From the NCBI GenBank assembly GCA_045598345.1, contig JAZLLX010000093.1, forward strand, positions 1-64,000: a stretch of 64,000 nt of DNA, read 5' to 3'. A program made the translations under genes and the position numbers. Each line of letters starts with the position of its first letter. Within the stretch, counting starts at the first letter, position 1. Positions 34,801 through 49,800 of this stretch are shown here, piece by piece. The stretch comes from Phascolarctobacterium_B sp045598345. Its GTDB lineage: Bacteria; Bacillota; Negativicutes; Acidaminococcales; Acidaminococcaceae. The notes below the pieces were generated by a model, which was not told the DNA's origin, made no database searches, and saw only the letters and a list, made by a program, of their open reading frames with translations.

Positions 34801-37800
34801 ACAGTTTCATTATTAACAATTTCCAAAACGCCCTGCTTGGAAACATCGGCTATATCTTTGTCTAATGTACCAATACCACTTAATCTCAAATAACCTGCGT
34901 TAGTAATATAATTTTCGCTGACATTAAGTTTATTGACATCAATTTGCAATGTACCGCCATTAGAAACAACCACTGCTTTTTGGTTAATCGCTTTTCCTGT
35001 AGAAACAGCATCTACTTTACCTGATACAATGGTTAATGTTCCATCTCCAATTAAATTGTTGTTAAGCACAGCAATATTGGAAGTTGCATCATGTTCACCT
35101 TTGCCGGTCAAATTCAAGTTTCCTTTATTTTCAATAACATCCGCCTGAATATCAAGAGCCGTCAATTCCGTGTTCAATGTTGAACCTGTTGCAATATGTA
35201 AGTACTGTTGTTTGATTGCATTACCGCTATCCAATGTAACATTACCGATTACATTCAATGTACCATTGTAGTTTGTAACGGAATGACTTAATGTACCGGA
35301 ATACAGATTTGTGATATTACTGTTATCAATATCTGTTCCCACATTAGCCGCTGAAACATTCAAAGTACCTCTATTGACAATACTTAAACTATTAGCAATT
35401 ACTTTTCCGTCATTCTTTGCGGTAAGGGTTGTATTATTTTCAATGATGATACTGTTATCAATTGTTTCAGTAATTTCAATATTGGAATTATTGCCGGAAA
35501 CTATAAATTTGCCGCCGGCATCAACTTTATTGTCTAATCTGCCGTTACCGGTAAGCGTCAAAGTGCCGCTGTTAGCAATACTTGCATCTGACAAATGCAA
35601 ACTGTTGATAGCCGTTGTTAATTTTCCTGTATCACCAATTTGTAATTGTTCTTGTGAAATTTGTTTATTATTAGCATTGTTGATTTCACCATTAATTATT
35701 AATGTGCCTTTAATGCCTTCAATATTGTTGTCAAGAATTGTTTCAGTAAGTGTGGTTAAAGTCAAAGTACCAAGATTGCTAATTGTTTCAGCACTAATAT
35801 CAAGTTTGCTTAACTCTGTGGTTAAACCGCCATTTTCTTTAATATTTAATTCATTTTGAACAATTTCACGATTACTATTAGAAATGTATCCTACAATATT
35901 CAATACGCCTGTCCTTGCTTCAGCAGTATCTTTAATATCATAATTCAATTCACCTTCTGTAATTGTGGTTTCACCTGTGTCTGTGTCTATGTCAATTGTT
36001 CCGCCTGACAAATTGATGATACCGGCATTATTTACAGAACCGCCAATATTTTCTACAGCAATGGTTAATTTGTCTGATGCGGTTTGAACTATAATATTTT
36101 GGGAAATCTTCTTTTCGGCTGTTACACTTGCAGAATTTACTCCGTTACCAATATAGGTATTTCCACTACCAGTTACTGCATCACCCAATGTGCCATTAGT
36201 TAAGATTAATGCTCCGCTGTTTGTAATAGTTTGATTATTCTCACCTTCAGTACCTATAACCAAATTATCTGCATCAATAGTCAAAGAGCCGGCAGTAATA
36301 TTTAATGCCTTCTGTGTAATTGAACCTGTTGTGCCGGCATTTACATTAGCACCATTAATGTTAATTGTACCTGCTGTTGTATCAGTACCAATTGCAGCAT
36401 TAAGATTAATTACACCACTCTTAATATTAACTGCTCCAGTATTGATGACATTAGAGTTCAATTCCGTGCTATTCGCAGTTTCAATATTCAATGTGCCTGC
36501 ATTAGTTACTACATATTCAGTAAAGCCGTCAATCTTTGAAATATTCACCAAGTTAATGGTGTCACCACTATTAACAGTTACGCCCTTCTTGCCATCACCG
36601 GAAGTCAATGCAAAATCATTACCGTTGATAGTGAATTCACGGGCTACAGCTGAGTCAGACCTTGTTAATGTGCCTAAAGTATCAGCATCACTCATTGCAG
36701 AACTACTATACATACCATAGTGACTATAGCTAAGTTCAGTATCATCTTGGTTCTTTAATTTAGTATTCAGTGCCAAATTATTCATTAAACTAAAGGTGTT
36801 AACAGTAGCGGTATCAAACGCATCTTGTGCATTCTTATTAATAATCTGTGCTAATGTATAACCTTGTTCTTTCTTAACTTGTAAAGCACCTGCAATATCA
36901 CTATCACTGTTATCTTTTGCTTGACTGAATGTGTATTTAGCCAAATCACTGGTTACAGTTACAGATTCACCTTCAAATGTAACATTGCCAGAACTAATAA
37001 TTTGCTTGGTTGCTTTTTCGCCAGTACCCATCGCAACATCTTTAGCACTGATAACATTGACACTGCCAAGTTTAATGGTGCCAGTAGCATCATTACTTAC
37101 ATTAATTGTGTCAGCATCAAATTCTTCTCCCGTCTTAACTCCATCTAAATTAGCATCCAAATTGATTGTACCTTTATTTGTCGTATCAATTGCTAATTCT
37201 TCAAGTTTAATTTCACCAATTGAATTATTGGTCAAATTCAAAGTACCTTTATTAATTGTTAATTTCCCTGCATTTAATTTGTTCTTGCCAACATTCAATG
37301 TGCCTTGTAAATCAACATTAACAGAATTGGTGAAGGCGGAAAGATCATTAGTCGTTAAATTAAGTACAACACCATTGTTAATGGTAGCAGTACCTGTTCC
37401 AGTAATTTGTTTATCGAAATCACCGCCTGCATTGAATGTGATATTGCCGTTATTTGCCAAGGCAATATTTCCTGCCGCATTATCAACCCCAATTGTTAAT
37501 TTAGAAGTGTTACCATCAACTGTTATACTGTTGCTAATCTTTGTTTCAGAGGTGATTGTTCCTTGAATAATAGTATTTCCTTCACCATTAATTTCTTTCT
37601 TCAGAGTTTCATTAGTTCCACTTAATTTAACAGTTGCGATGTTGTTAATAATACCATTTACATGTGCTGCAGCAATTTCCAATGTACCCTTCTTAACATT
37701 GATGTCTTCGTTAATGGTATTAGCCAATTTAACTGTTGAACCAGTATCAACTATAATTTTACCAACCCCTGTATTGATAGTTTCTTCCAAAGTACCGCCA

Positions 37801-40800
37801 GTTAATGTTAAGATACCATTGTTAGTAATACTATTGGAACTAATAACCAATTGATTTGCATTAGCGGTTAAATTGCCGTTCAGTTCCATTGTCTGTTGTT
37901 TGATTTCTTTAGTATTACCAACAGTGACATCGCCGGATGCCAAAACAAATGTACCGTTCCCATCAATAGTATTTGCAAGAGTTGCTTTTTCTGATGCATT
38001 TAATCTAAAGGTTCCATTATTGCTGATAGTATTATTTGCATCAATATTAAGTTTTGTCAGTTCCGCAGTAAAGTCAGCTCCATTTTCTACAGCCAAGTTC
38101 TTCTGTGTCACAGATGCGTCAGTTGTTACTACACCTTTAACTGTCAAATCACCTGTGCCCATAATGTTATATGCCAAAGTTTCATTGCCCGCACTATTAA
38201 TCACAAGATTATTCGTGTTAGTAATCGTGTTGTCAATATTAGCGGCATTGATTGTCAAACTGCCTGCATTGGTCATTGCATTGCTAATCTTCTTAGTTGC
38301 TGTAATGTTTCCGCTTTCTAAGATTTCTAATTTGGCATTCTTATCAGACAATGTATATTTGAATTCTCCGGAACCATCTAATTTCAATGTTCCGTTGTTG
38401 TTGAAAGCATCAGTACTGATATTGATATCATCAACTTCTGCCTGTAAAGTTGCACCTGTTTTAATATTTAATTGCGCTTGTTGAATAGTGTTGTTATTTG
38501 TGTATAAAGTGCCTTCAGTAATATTCAATATACCATTATCACCGGTTATCATATTCTTTAACTTATTATTGTCTGACGTGGCGCTTAAATCAGTAATGCC
38601 ATTGTTGGTAATTGTTGAAGAAATAACAAGATTTACTATATCCGCTACGAAATGAGCATTGTTGTCAACAATTATTTCCTTCTGTTGAATTTGCTTGCCA
38701 TTAGCGTCAACAACACCTGTACTGCTTCCGATTTCAACTATACCATTATCACCTTTAATGTTATTTTGCAATTCAGTATTTTCTCTTGCAGTGAAGATAA
38801 TATGACCATTATTCTCTATATTTTCACTAATATGAATCTTGTCCAAGCCGGTTTCTATGTAACTGTTTTCCAAAACTCTTAAGGTCTTTTGTGTAATTGA
38901 ACCCTCATTAACAATCTTATTGATTTCATTACCGCCCGAAATAGTAATTACACCATTATTACCGGTAATGGCATTCTTAAGTGTGCCGCCAGATTTTGCC
39001 TGAACGGTCATATCTTTATTGTTGATAATGTTATTAGCAATATTTGCTGCAAAAATAGTTAAAGTACCATCATTAAGTATTTCACCGGAAATAGCGCTAT
39101 TGTTGGAAGTTGCAGTTAAAACTGCACTTTCTTTAATATGTACGGAATTTCCTACGGCATGTTCAAAAGTAATAGTACCGTCAATGATCATATGACCATT
39201 ACCTGTAACACTATTTGCCAAAGAACCTTGACCGTTCAATGTTAAAGTTCCTGCATTGCTAATGCTATTACTAATCTTCAAATCGTTGACATTGGATGTA
39301 ATGCTGCCGGACACAATGTCTAATGTTTTTTGAGTTATTGCTTTATTAACCAAAATATCAGCACCGGTAACTTTCATCGTTCCTGTTTGTTCAACAATGT
39401 TTGCATTGATACTTACATTACCGGAAGTGAAATTCAAAGTACCTCTGTTGGCTATACGATTATTGATAGCAGTTCCGCTAACTGTACCGGCAATATTAAC
39501 AGTACCGTCATTAGTAATAGCATTTTCAGCAAAACCTTCAATAGAACTGAGTTTGTCTAATGTTAATGTATCCCCGTCACGAAGGATAAATCCTTGATAT
39601 TCATGACCTGAAGCATCTGTGCCGGAAAGTTTATGGCCATTACCCATAACAGTCAATGTACGGGCAGCATCAGTATTACCATGCAAGCCAACAAAAGTTC
39701 CTAAATCTGCATCAACAGTATAATCCTTTTCTAATGCGTACTTATTATTTCCGGATGCATCAATTACATCGCCTGCACGCAATTCAGGAGGATTGCCGTT
39801 GTTAATATCTTTGTTGCCAACAATCTGGGATAAGGTGAAACCATTGTCCTTAACAACCTTCAATGTACCGCTATTGGATGCCTGTTGGGTAAAGACGTAT
39901 TTGTAAGCGCCAATATAAATTTCAGTACTGTCAATGGTAAGGCCGGTAATATTATCACCGCCAACCAATTTGACAGTCGTAAAGGAACCTACTTCGCCTT
40001 CCCAACCGTTGATAACATTGATACCGTCTAAGGATAATCTTGTGTCAGAAATTTCACCATTAACCGTAAGCATATCAATATTTCCGGTAATACCGTTAAT
40101 ATTATCATTATGATTTGCATAAACTCCGGCAAAGTTCACATCAACTTTTACGTTAGCGGAGCCGTTCAAAGAACCTTTAACGGTCAAAGTATTATCTGCG
40201 GCTTTAATTGTTTCGGAACTCATATCAATTACAGAACCACTATTTAATGTGAGATTATTGACAGTAATGTTATTTCCATTCAATGTCAATGTGCCGTTGT
40301 TCACAACACTTTGATTGGAGATTGCACCGGAGCCAACAGTAATATTTACTGCGGAAGCAATTTCCATAACACCATCACCATTGATGTTTTTATTCAATGT
40401 GCCTCCATTGACAAAGTTGACTTTGCCTGCATTAGTAATATCATAGCTGAGATTATCAACATTTGTAATCAAAGTACCGCCCTGAGCAATCTCAACTGTA
40501 TTATCCAATTTGCTTGTTGCAGTATTTGCAGTTAAAGTTGCATCATGGTTAATGTTAACTTTATTGGCAATTGCTTTATTTGCTGTCACATTACCGCTAA
40601 TAATTAATTTGCCGTTAATATTTTCTAATTTTTCATCTAAAGAACCGCCAGTCAAATTCAATGTGCCGGCATTAGTGATTTTGCCATCACCAATATTAAG
40701 ATTATTGGCATTGGTCTTAAATGAACCGCCATTAATATTGAACGAATTTTGTGTAATATTCTTATTGTCATTGATTATGCTGCCCGCAGTTAAATTAAGG

Positions 40801-43800
40801 GTACCTTCATTATTAGTAATGTTATTTGTCAAATGTTGTTCTGTGGCAGCACTTAAGGTTAAAGTGCCTGCATTATCAATATTATTAGTAATAACCAAAT
40901 TATGCAAATCCGCTGTTACAGAAGCAGAAGCACTGATATTTAATTTTTGCTGAGTAACAGATACATCCGCATCAGTGATATTGACTGCACCGTTGACAAC
41001 ATTCAAAGTGCCATTATTTGCTTTGGCAATACCTGTGCCAATACTATGTGCTAAAGTGCCTGCACTTAAGTTAAGTGTATTAGTATTCTTAATTGTATTG
41101 CCGACATTAGCGGCAGAAATAGATATTGTTCCCGCATTGTCAATGGTATTGGTCACATGATTTTCAAATCCAATATTGGAAGCGCTGTCTGTAATCAGTA
41201 TAGCCCCTTCTTCGGTAATCTTATTGCCAATTGTTCCGGAACCTGATAATTCCAAAGTACCTTTATTGGAAATGTTGTTGGTAATACTTATTTGAGTAAC
41301 TTTTGCTTTCAATGTGCCTTCATCTTTGATATTCAAAGTATTCTGGGCAATAGATTTATCATTACCAACGATAATAATTCCTTCATCAACAGTTAAAGTA
41401 CCTGCTTCATTGATGTCGCTTTCCAGCGTTCCGTTGCCAGTCAAATTCAAAGTACCTTTATTAGTGATTGTATCAGAAACATCAATATTAGTAAGTGCAG
41501 TATTCAATGTTGCATTTTGACTTACAGTAAGATTCTTTGCTTGTACGAAAACTTCGCTACCAATAGTAACGGTCTTATCGCTAAGGATATTGGCTGTGCC
41601 TATGTTGGATGTATTATAGCCAACGATATTCTTTGTTAAAGTACCTTCGCCCAGGTTCACGACAGAATTATCAGTTGTATTTCTGATAGTGTTACCAATA
41701 TTAGCGGCATTAACAGTCAATTCACCCTTATTGGTAACAAGGTTATTGATTGTCTTTTCTGCAGTAATTTTTGCACCTTCATTAACAATTAATTCGCCAT
41801 GTCCATCAACCATATTCTTCAAGTTACCTGTGTCTTTTAATGTAAGAGTTCCCTCATTACTGATTGTTGTCGCTATACCATTTTGAGTGATGTACAAATT
41901 GCCGACTGCAATCGTCATATTACCGCTTTCAATTGTCAATTCGTTTTGAGTGAATTTGCTGTTTGTAGTAACGTTAGCGCCGGAAATTGTTGTTTTGCCG
42001 CTACCACTAACTTCTGCATTTTCAAATGTAATATTGCCTTCTGTCAGGTTCATACTGCCTGTATTATTGATAGCAGATTTAACAGTTGTATCTGAAGAAG
42101 TAGCAATATTTAATGTACCTCCCTCATTGCGTACTGCATAGGAATTGAAACCGCTGATTTCAGAAATATTTTCTAAATCTAAAGTAAATGCATTACTGCC
42201 AAGTATAAATCCGGTATGGCCGCCACCAAGTAATTTCTTGGAATTGCCATTGATAACAAATTCCCTGGTTGTTTCTCCGAATGCTAAAACAAAGTTCAGT
42301 TCGCTTGCATTTTTCATTTTAGCAGCAGATTCATCATATACTGCATAATGTGTATAATCTTTAGAATCAATGGGTGCGCCCAAATCCAAACTGTCACCGG
42401 TAATAGAGAAACTGTTGATTAATGCTGGTTCAGGACTGCTTGGATCTTCACTCGCACTTCTGTTATTGTTAATCAATTGAGCCAAAGTGTAACCTGCGCC
42501 TTTAGTAACTTTTAATGTACCATCAATAAGCGTTACACCATCAGATTCTTTTGCTTGCTCAAAAGTGTATTTTGCCAAATCACTGGTAGCAGTATAAGTT
42601 GTCATAAATTTGCCGCCAAACTTAAAGTCAGTATAGTTTGTAGCATCAACAACTTTCATGGTTGCAGAATTCTTGGCCGGATCATCCGCATCAAGTCCGC
42701 CATCCTCTTTGCTCATGACACCCATAATATTAATTGCCTTCAAGCCAATTGTACCGGAAGCAGTTCCTGCAACACTAATAGTATCGCCGGTAAATGTGCC
42801 GTTAGCTAAAGTATTAGTCAGATCAACATCCAAGGAAATCTTGGCATTGTCAGTTGCACTTAAATTGTTGACTTGTAATGCTTTCTTGGCGTTATCATCC
42901 AAACTTAAAGTATCTTTTAAGTTCAAATCTACCTGACTGCCTAAATCAACATTATTAGTAAATCTGGTGGCTTTAGCGACTTCAACAGTACCATGGGAAA
43001 CGGTAGTCGTATCAATATTAACTAATTTTTTACTGAAAGTGCCGTCAGCGTTGAACACTAATTTGCCGCCGTCCAATTTAACATTGTTAGCAACATTATC
43101 TGCATCAATATTTAAAGTTGCATTATTGTTGATTGTAATGCTGTTTTCAATCTTAGCATTAGCATTTACATTTGCATATGTTTCAATTACGGTCTTACCA
43201 TTTGTACCAAGAATTTGATTGTTCAAAGTACCGCCAGTTAATGTTACTTTGTCTGTTTCATTTGCCGCATCATTAGTCAAAGTACCGCCAACATAATTTG
43301 CGCTGGTAATTAATTCTCCAGCAGAAAGTTTTATGTCTTGATTAACATTCTTTGTAAAGGTAACATTACCAGTAGCATTAACTTCAATGGAGCCGGTACC
43401 ATTAACAGCAGAACCTAATGTGCCGCCAGTTAAAATCAATGACCTGTTGTTAGCGATTGCATTGGAACTAATTACCAAATTGTTAGCATTTGTACTTAAT
43501 GTACCTGCTGAAATCTTCAAATTCTCTTGCTTAATATTCTTATCGTTGCTGTTGGTGATTTTTCCGGAAAGTATTTCCAAAGTACCATTACCGCTAATAC
43601 TATTACCAAGTGCAATACCGCTTGCATCCGTATTCCCTTTAAGTACTAAGTTGCCTGCATTGGTAATATCATTTGTGATTGTCAAGGAACTTACAGCAAC
43701 AGTCAAACTTGCATTTTTAGCAATATTTAAATTTGCTTGTGTGATGGACTTATCACTATCATTTACTTTACCGACAACATTCAATATTCCTTTAGTTGAA

Positions 43801-46800
43801 TCACTATTATTACTGATTTCTACAGTTAAGTCACCATCACCTAATTTGAGAGTCCCCACATTGGTTGCTTGTTTCTTTAAATTATCTGCTGAAATATTTA
43901 ATACTCCGGCGTTGAATACATTGTTGTTGATTGCTTTTGTAGCATTAATTTTGACTCCATCGGTAATCTGCAAAGTACCGCTGCCATTCAAGACATGTGC
44001 AAAATCAAATTCATCAGAAGAATTGCTTTGCAATACTAATGTGCCGGAATTATCAATTGCATCACCATTAATATTCAGATTTTGCACTGCAATAGTCAAT
44101 GTACCGTCATCAATTTCCAAATGTTCTTGTTTTATGGCTTTAGTCATAGTAATATTTCCGGTCGTTAATTTTAATGTGCCTTTGTTATTGGTTTCGTCAA
44201 TTGCAGTAATACTATTGTTGAACACCAATCCGCTTTCAGTACCGGTTAATTCCAGTATGCCACTGTTTTTGATATTAGTAATTTCCAATTTATTTGCCAA
44301 AGTGGAAAGAATTGCGTCTTCTTCTACCAACAAAGTGTTTTGTGTAATAGATTTTGCGTTTTCTCCGATGTTAGTAATGGAAGCGCCTTCCGCAATTGTA
44401 GTTGTTCCTTGACTAAGGTCAATATTATAACCAAGTGCATTACTTCCGTTAAGTACTAAGTAACCTTCATTATGAACAGTGCCTTCACCAACAGCCAATG
44501 CATCAACTGCAGTTGTTAAAGTAGCAGCACTGTCAATATTAATATGCTGTTGTTTAATTGACGCTTCGTTAGTTACAACACCTTTAATATTCAATGTACT
44601 TGTTGTAACATCATTATTATCTACATCAAATTTGAGAGTGCCCGCCCCTAAATTCATAACATTGGTATTTGTAACAATACCGCCAATATTATTTGCAGCA
44701 ATATTCAAAGTGCCAGCGTTAGAAATTGTATTGGAAATAAGGCGATCCACCGTTAAAGTAGCACCATTTTCTACTATAACTTTATTCGCAATAGTATTGA
44801 TTGTCTGAATATTCGTATTAGTGCCGCTGATGTACAAACTGCCGTCTGAACCGGACAACTTATTGGCAAAAGCATTAGCATCAGTTGCTATGCCGGTTAA
44901 AATCAAAGTGCCGGAATTGTTAATTTCCGTTTCGCTGATATTTAATTTCGTTGCCTCAATCTTCAAACTGCCGGAAGCAATATCCAAAATCTTCTGTTCA
45001 ATACCCTTATTTGTTTCCATTTGGATATCAGCACCCTTAATACTCATAATGCCGTTTCCTGTAATATTATCCTGCATAGTAATATTACCGCCCATAAAGT
45101 TCAAGGAACCGGAATTATTCTCTAATCCGCTAATAAATTGGGTTCTGCTGCCTGTTGTTGTCAATCCGTAAACATTTATGGTACCACCATTGTTGGTAGC
45201 AACTGCACCATTAAATCCGCTGATTTCTGTTAAGCCGGTTAAGGTCAGGGTATCAGAAGTACGCACAGTAATACCATTATGCGCTCCGCCTTCTTTTGTA
45301 CCGCTAATCTTGTATTGTCCTGCACCGTCAATAATTAAGGTACGGGCTTTGGCTTTATTCTCATCATCATTAGCCATTGCACTGTTAAATGCGTTCAAAT
45401 CTTCAGTAACTTCATAATCCGCATCAAGAGTGAAGTTGTTGCCATTCTTGGCAAATTCATCACCGGCACGAACATTATTGATGAGTTTGTTTTGAACAAT
45501 ATCAACTAATTCAAAGCCCTTGTCTTTAGTAACTTTTACATCACCGGAACCTGCAGCGGCCTGTTCAAATACATACTTATAGATGCCGATATATACATCT
45601 GTACCGTTGATAGTTAAATTATTGTTACCAGTAATATTTTCCACCAAAGTAAAGGTTGTATAAGAATCAACCGCTCCGTCCCAACCGCTGAGCAAGTTCA
45701 ATCCGTCCAAGGATAATGTTAAACCGGAGCCGGCAATCTTATCATTACCGGTAACAGTCAGTTTATCAGATTGTGAAGTGATACTTGAAGATATGCTGCC
45801 GCCAAATGCCACATCAATCTTCAGATTTGCACTGCCACCAACTGTACTGCCAATAGCCAATGTTTGAGCAGGAGTGTTTTCCTCTCCTTTACTCATATCA
45901 ATTACAGAGCCGTCACCCAAACTTAAGGTATTAACATTGACAGTAGTATTATTGTTGGTTATCAGTTGCGCATTGGCATCTAAGATAAGATTTTGATCCT
46001 GAATGTAATTTCCGCCTAAGGTTAAAATCTTGCCGTTATCTACTTCTACAGTACCTTTATCAGTACTTGTCCCTGAAGAAATATTTTGACTTAAAATTCC
46101 GCTGTCCGTGAATTCTACTTTGCCGGTATTAGTAACTTTGCCTGCAATGTTGGATGCCTTAATTTGTAATGTGCCTGCATTAGTAATCACTGCATCACCG
46201 GCACTTGCAACATTTTTGCCGATTTCCGCTTTTGCGATTAATACAGCATTTGTTGCAATATCAACTTTATTTTCTACAGCATTGGCAACAGTTACAGAAG
46301 TGCCGTCGCCGGAAACTTTGAAGGTACCGTTACCAGTTATATTATGTTCAAAATTACCAACACCATTAGCAATTTCTAATATGCCATCATTGGTAATGTC
46401 ATTCATACTGATTGTTAAAGTATCAAGACCTGTCTTCAAACTGCCGCTCTGAATTTCCAAAATATTTTGAGTAATAATCTTCGCATTGTTAGTTGTTGTA
46501 TCAGTATTATCAATAGTCGCACCATTGATAATAAATTTGCCTGTGCTGCCAATGATATTGTTATTTAATGCCGTACCGCCAGTAACCTCTAAAGTACCTT
46601 TGTTTTCAATATCTTTGTAATCAACATTCAGATTGTTCAAATTAACTTTCAAGGATGCAGTGGTCTTTTCCGCACTGCCTACATAAAGCTGATATTGATG
46701 AATATTGACAGAATCTCCAACTTCAACATTACCTGTAACCTTCAATACGCCGGTACCACCAATTGTTGTTGTAGTTGCCGAACCTGTTGAAATTGTTCCT

Positions 46801-49800
46801 CCGATAATATCTTCACCTAATGTGTCATTGCCTAAGGTAACTGTTCCGCTATTTGTTACTTTGTTGCCGATATTTTTAGCAAGAATATCCAATGTGCCGG
46901 CATTGTTGATTGTACCACTGATAAGTTTACCGGCAGTGGTAGCGGTTAATACGGAATCAGCATGTACACTAATGTTGTTGGCGATAGTATCAGTGGCAGT
47001 TATTGTGCCATTGTCAACAATAATGTTGCCGTTTGCTCCTGTAACTGCATTACGCAACATTCCGTTACCGCTTAATGTCATAGTGCCAAGATTATTGATA
47101 CCACCGCTGATATTCAGTTTGGTGACATTGGTTGTCAAGGAACTGTTGTTATCAATATTCAAGGATGCTTGTTTAATGTCCTTAGAATTGTTATTTGTAA
47201 CATTGGTATTGACAAGTTTTAATGTTCCCTTAGCATTGCCGCCAGCGGTATCAGTAAAGCCATTGGCAAGGTTAACCGTAGTAATCGCTGTGCTGTCAAT
47301 TACAAATGTACCGTCATTCAAAATATTGGTGCTCTTGATATCAATATTTTCCAACGGAGTGGAGAAAGTAACCCCTTCATTGACAGTCAAAGCATTTTGA
47401 GAAATTGTTGTATTGTTTTTAACCACCAAATCAGCAGGTGTTGTCGCTTGGGTGGAAGATACTGTTAATGTTTTATCGGTTTTCGTTACTCCTTCCGTTA
47501 CTTCTTCCATTACTTCTGTAAATATATTGCCTGTAAGAATCAAGTTACCGGTACCGGTAATAGCATTTTCAAAGTTGCCTATGCCGGCATTCAAAGTACC
47601 GTTATTAACAATTTCATTAGTGAGTTTGCCAATTTCTGCATTCAGAATGCCATTGTTTTCAATCTTATTGGCAATTGTTTGTGCAGTGGAAATATTGACT
47701 TTGTTATTGATAATTAATGTACCATTTCCAGTAATTGCATTAAGTAAGAACGAATCTGTTTCTTCTGTTGAATCTGTTATAAACTCTATAGTACCTTTGT
47801 TAATTATGTCGCTATAAGTTCCTTTGCTAATAACCAAGTTATCTGCGATTGAAACTAATTTACCACCTTCATTTACAGTCAAATCCCCTTGCTTAAATTC
47901 TGAACCGACAGTTAATTTAGCCCCGTTATTGATAACTATTTTGCCATAATGTGTTATTTCACTTGTTTCGCCCTTATTTTCAATAACATTATCAACAGGT
48001 ACTGCTGTACTAATATTTCCACCATTGATATTTATGGTTCCTGCATTATTTATGAATACATTTAAGTTTGTAGTTTCGTTAGTTTCAATATTCAAAATAC
48101 CATTTTCATTAATATTTGCAAAGTAATCACCAAAATTAGCGATTTCTTTAATATTAACAAGGTTCAAAGTTCCGCCATTACCAATAGTTACACCATTCTT
48201 TCCTTCTCCACTTTCCAAGACCTTATTGTTGCCGATAATAGTAAAGTTGCGAGTTAATGTGCCAAGAGTCAGGCCTTCATCAGTCATGTATTCTAATCCT
48301 TCTTCACTATTTTCCGGATAAATACTGTAATTGGTGATTCCAAATCCAACACCCTTATCGTTTTTGATTTCGTCTGCAAGGTTCAAATTGCTTTGCAAAC
48401 TATAGGTGTCAAAGGTCGCAGGACTAAGTGAATCGTCTTTGAATGTGTTGTTTTGAATCAGTTGGGCAAGAGTATAACCGGTTTGTTTTTCAACTTTTAA
48501 TTTACCATCATTACTGCCTGTACCGCTGAAAGTATAACGGGCGAAGTCACTGGTGACAGTATATGCCTTGCCGTCAATGCTCAGACCAGTTAAAGTGCCG
48601 GCAGTTACTAAATCTGTGGTCGCTTCATCACCATAATCAAGACCTATATTTGAAGTATTGGTTACATTGACATTCTTTAAGGTAATATGTCCGCTTGCAG
48701 TGCCTGCCACATTAATCTTATCAGTAGTGAAGGATGTTGCACCTGTATTAACACCTGCCAAACTTACATCAATGGAAATGTAAGATTTGTTTTCAGCAGT
48801 TGCTTTAACATCTAAATTCTGTAACTGAACTGTGCTGAAGCCGGCGTTGGCCATATTCAAAGTGCTGCCATCTTCAATTGTCAGTGTACCTGCATTAAGG
48901 GAATTGCTATTAGTTGTCAATGTTTTGCCTTTAAGAGTTACATCAATACCAGTTTCAAAAGCAGGAATGGTATTATTGGTGAATGTAACATTGTCATTAA
49001 AGACAACAGTGCCTGTACCTTTAATCTGACGATTGTATTCGCCGCCGGTGGTAAAGGTTAAGGAACCGGAACTCATGGTAATATCATTAGCGGCATTAAC
49101 CATGTCAATAGTGAGATTGCCTGCTATGTTAAGTTTATTGGCAATATTCTTCTTGGCATTAATTTCTGCGCCGGACTTAATTACTGTTGTACCATTATTA
49201 CCGATAATTGCATAATTCAATTCTTTGGATGATTCAATATCTGTTGTCGCTGTAGTTGCAGAAATTTCTACCGTGCCATCAGCATTATTAATTGTTCCGC
49301 CAATATTATTGACCGCAATCTGTAATTTGGCGGAGAAACCAATCATATCAATATCTTCACCAATACTGTTTTCTGCAGTCAAAGTTCCTTTGTTGATAAT
49401 TACTTTGCCGGTACCGGTAACTGCTTCCTGTAAGGTACCGTCATTTTCAAAGGTAACAGTACCGTTGTTAGTAATGGTGCCGGAATCAATTATCAGCATA
49501 TCTGCATCTACAGCAATGCTGCCAGCGGAAACAGTAAGTGTATGCTGTTTGACAGTGCCGCGAACAGCAATACTGCCGCCGGTGATTTCCATATCACCTT
49601 TACCGGCTGTTTCCTGAATTACATTGTTATTCAGGACGGTTCCGTCAGTAATTATGAAATTACCATCGTTAACGATGTCGTCCTTAACATTTAATTTGCC
49701 ATTAATTGATGTGGTTAACTTAGCGCCCGAATCAATCTTAACGGTATTTTGAGTAATAATTGCCTTATTTTCAACATTGCCGGTAATTTCTAAAGTGCCC

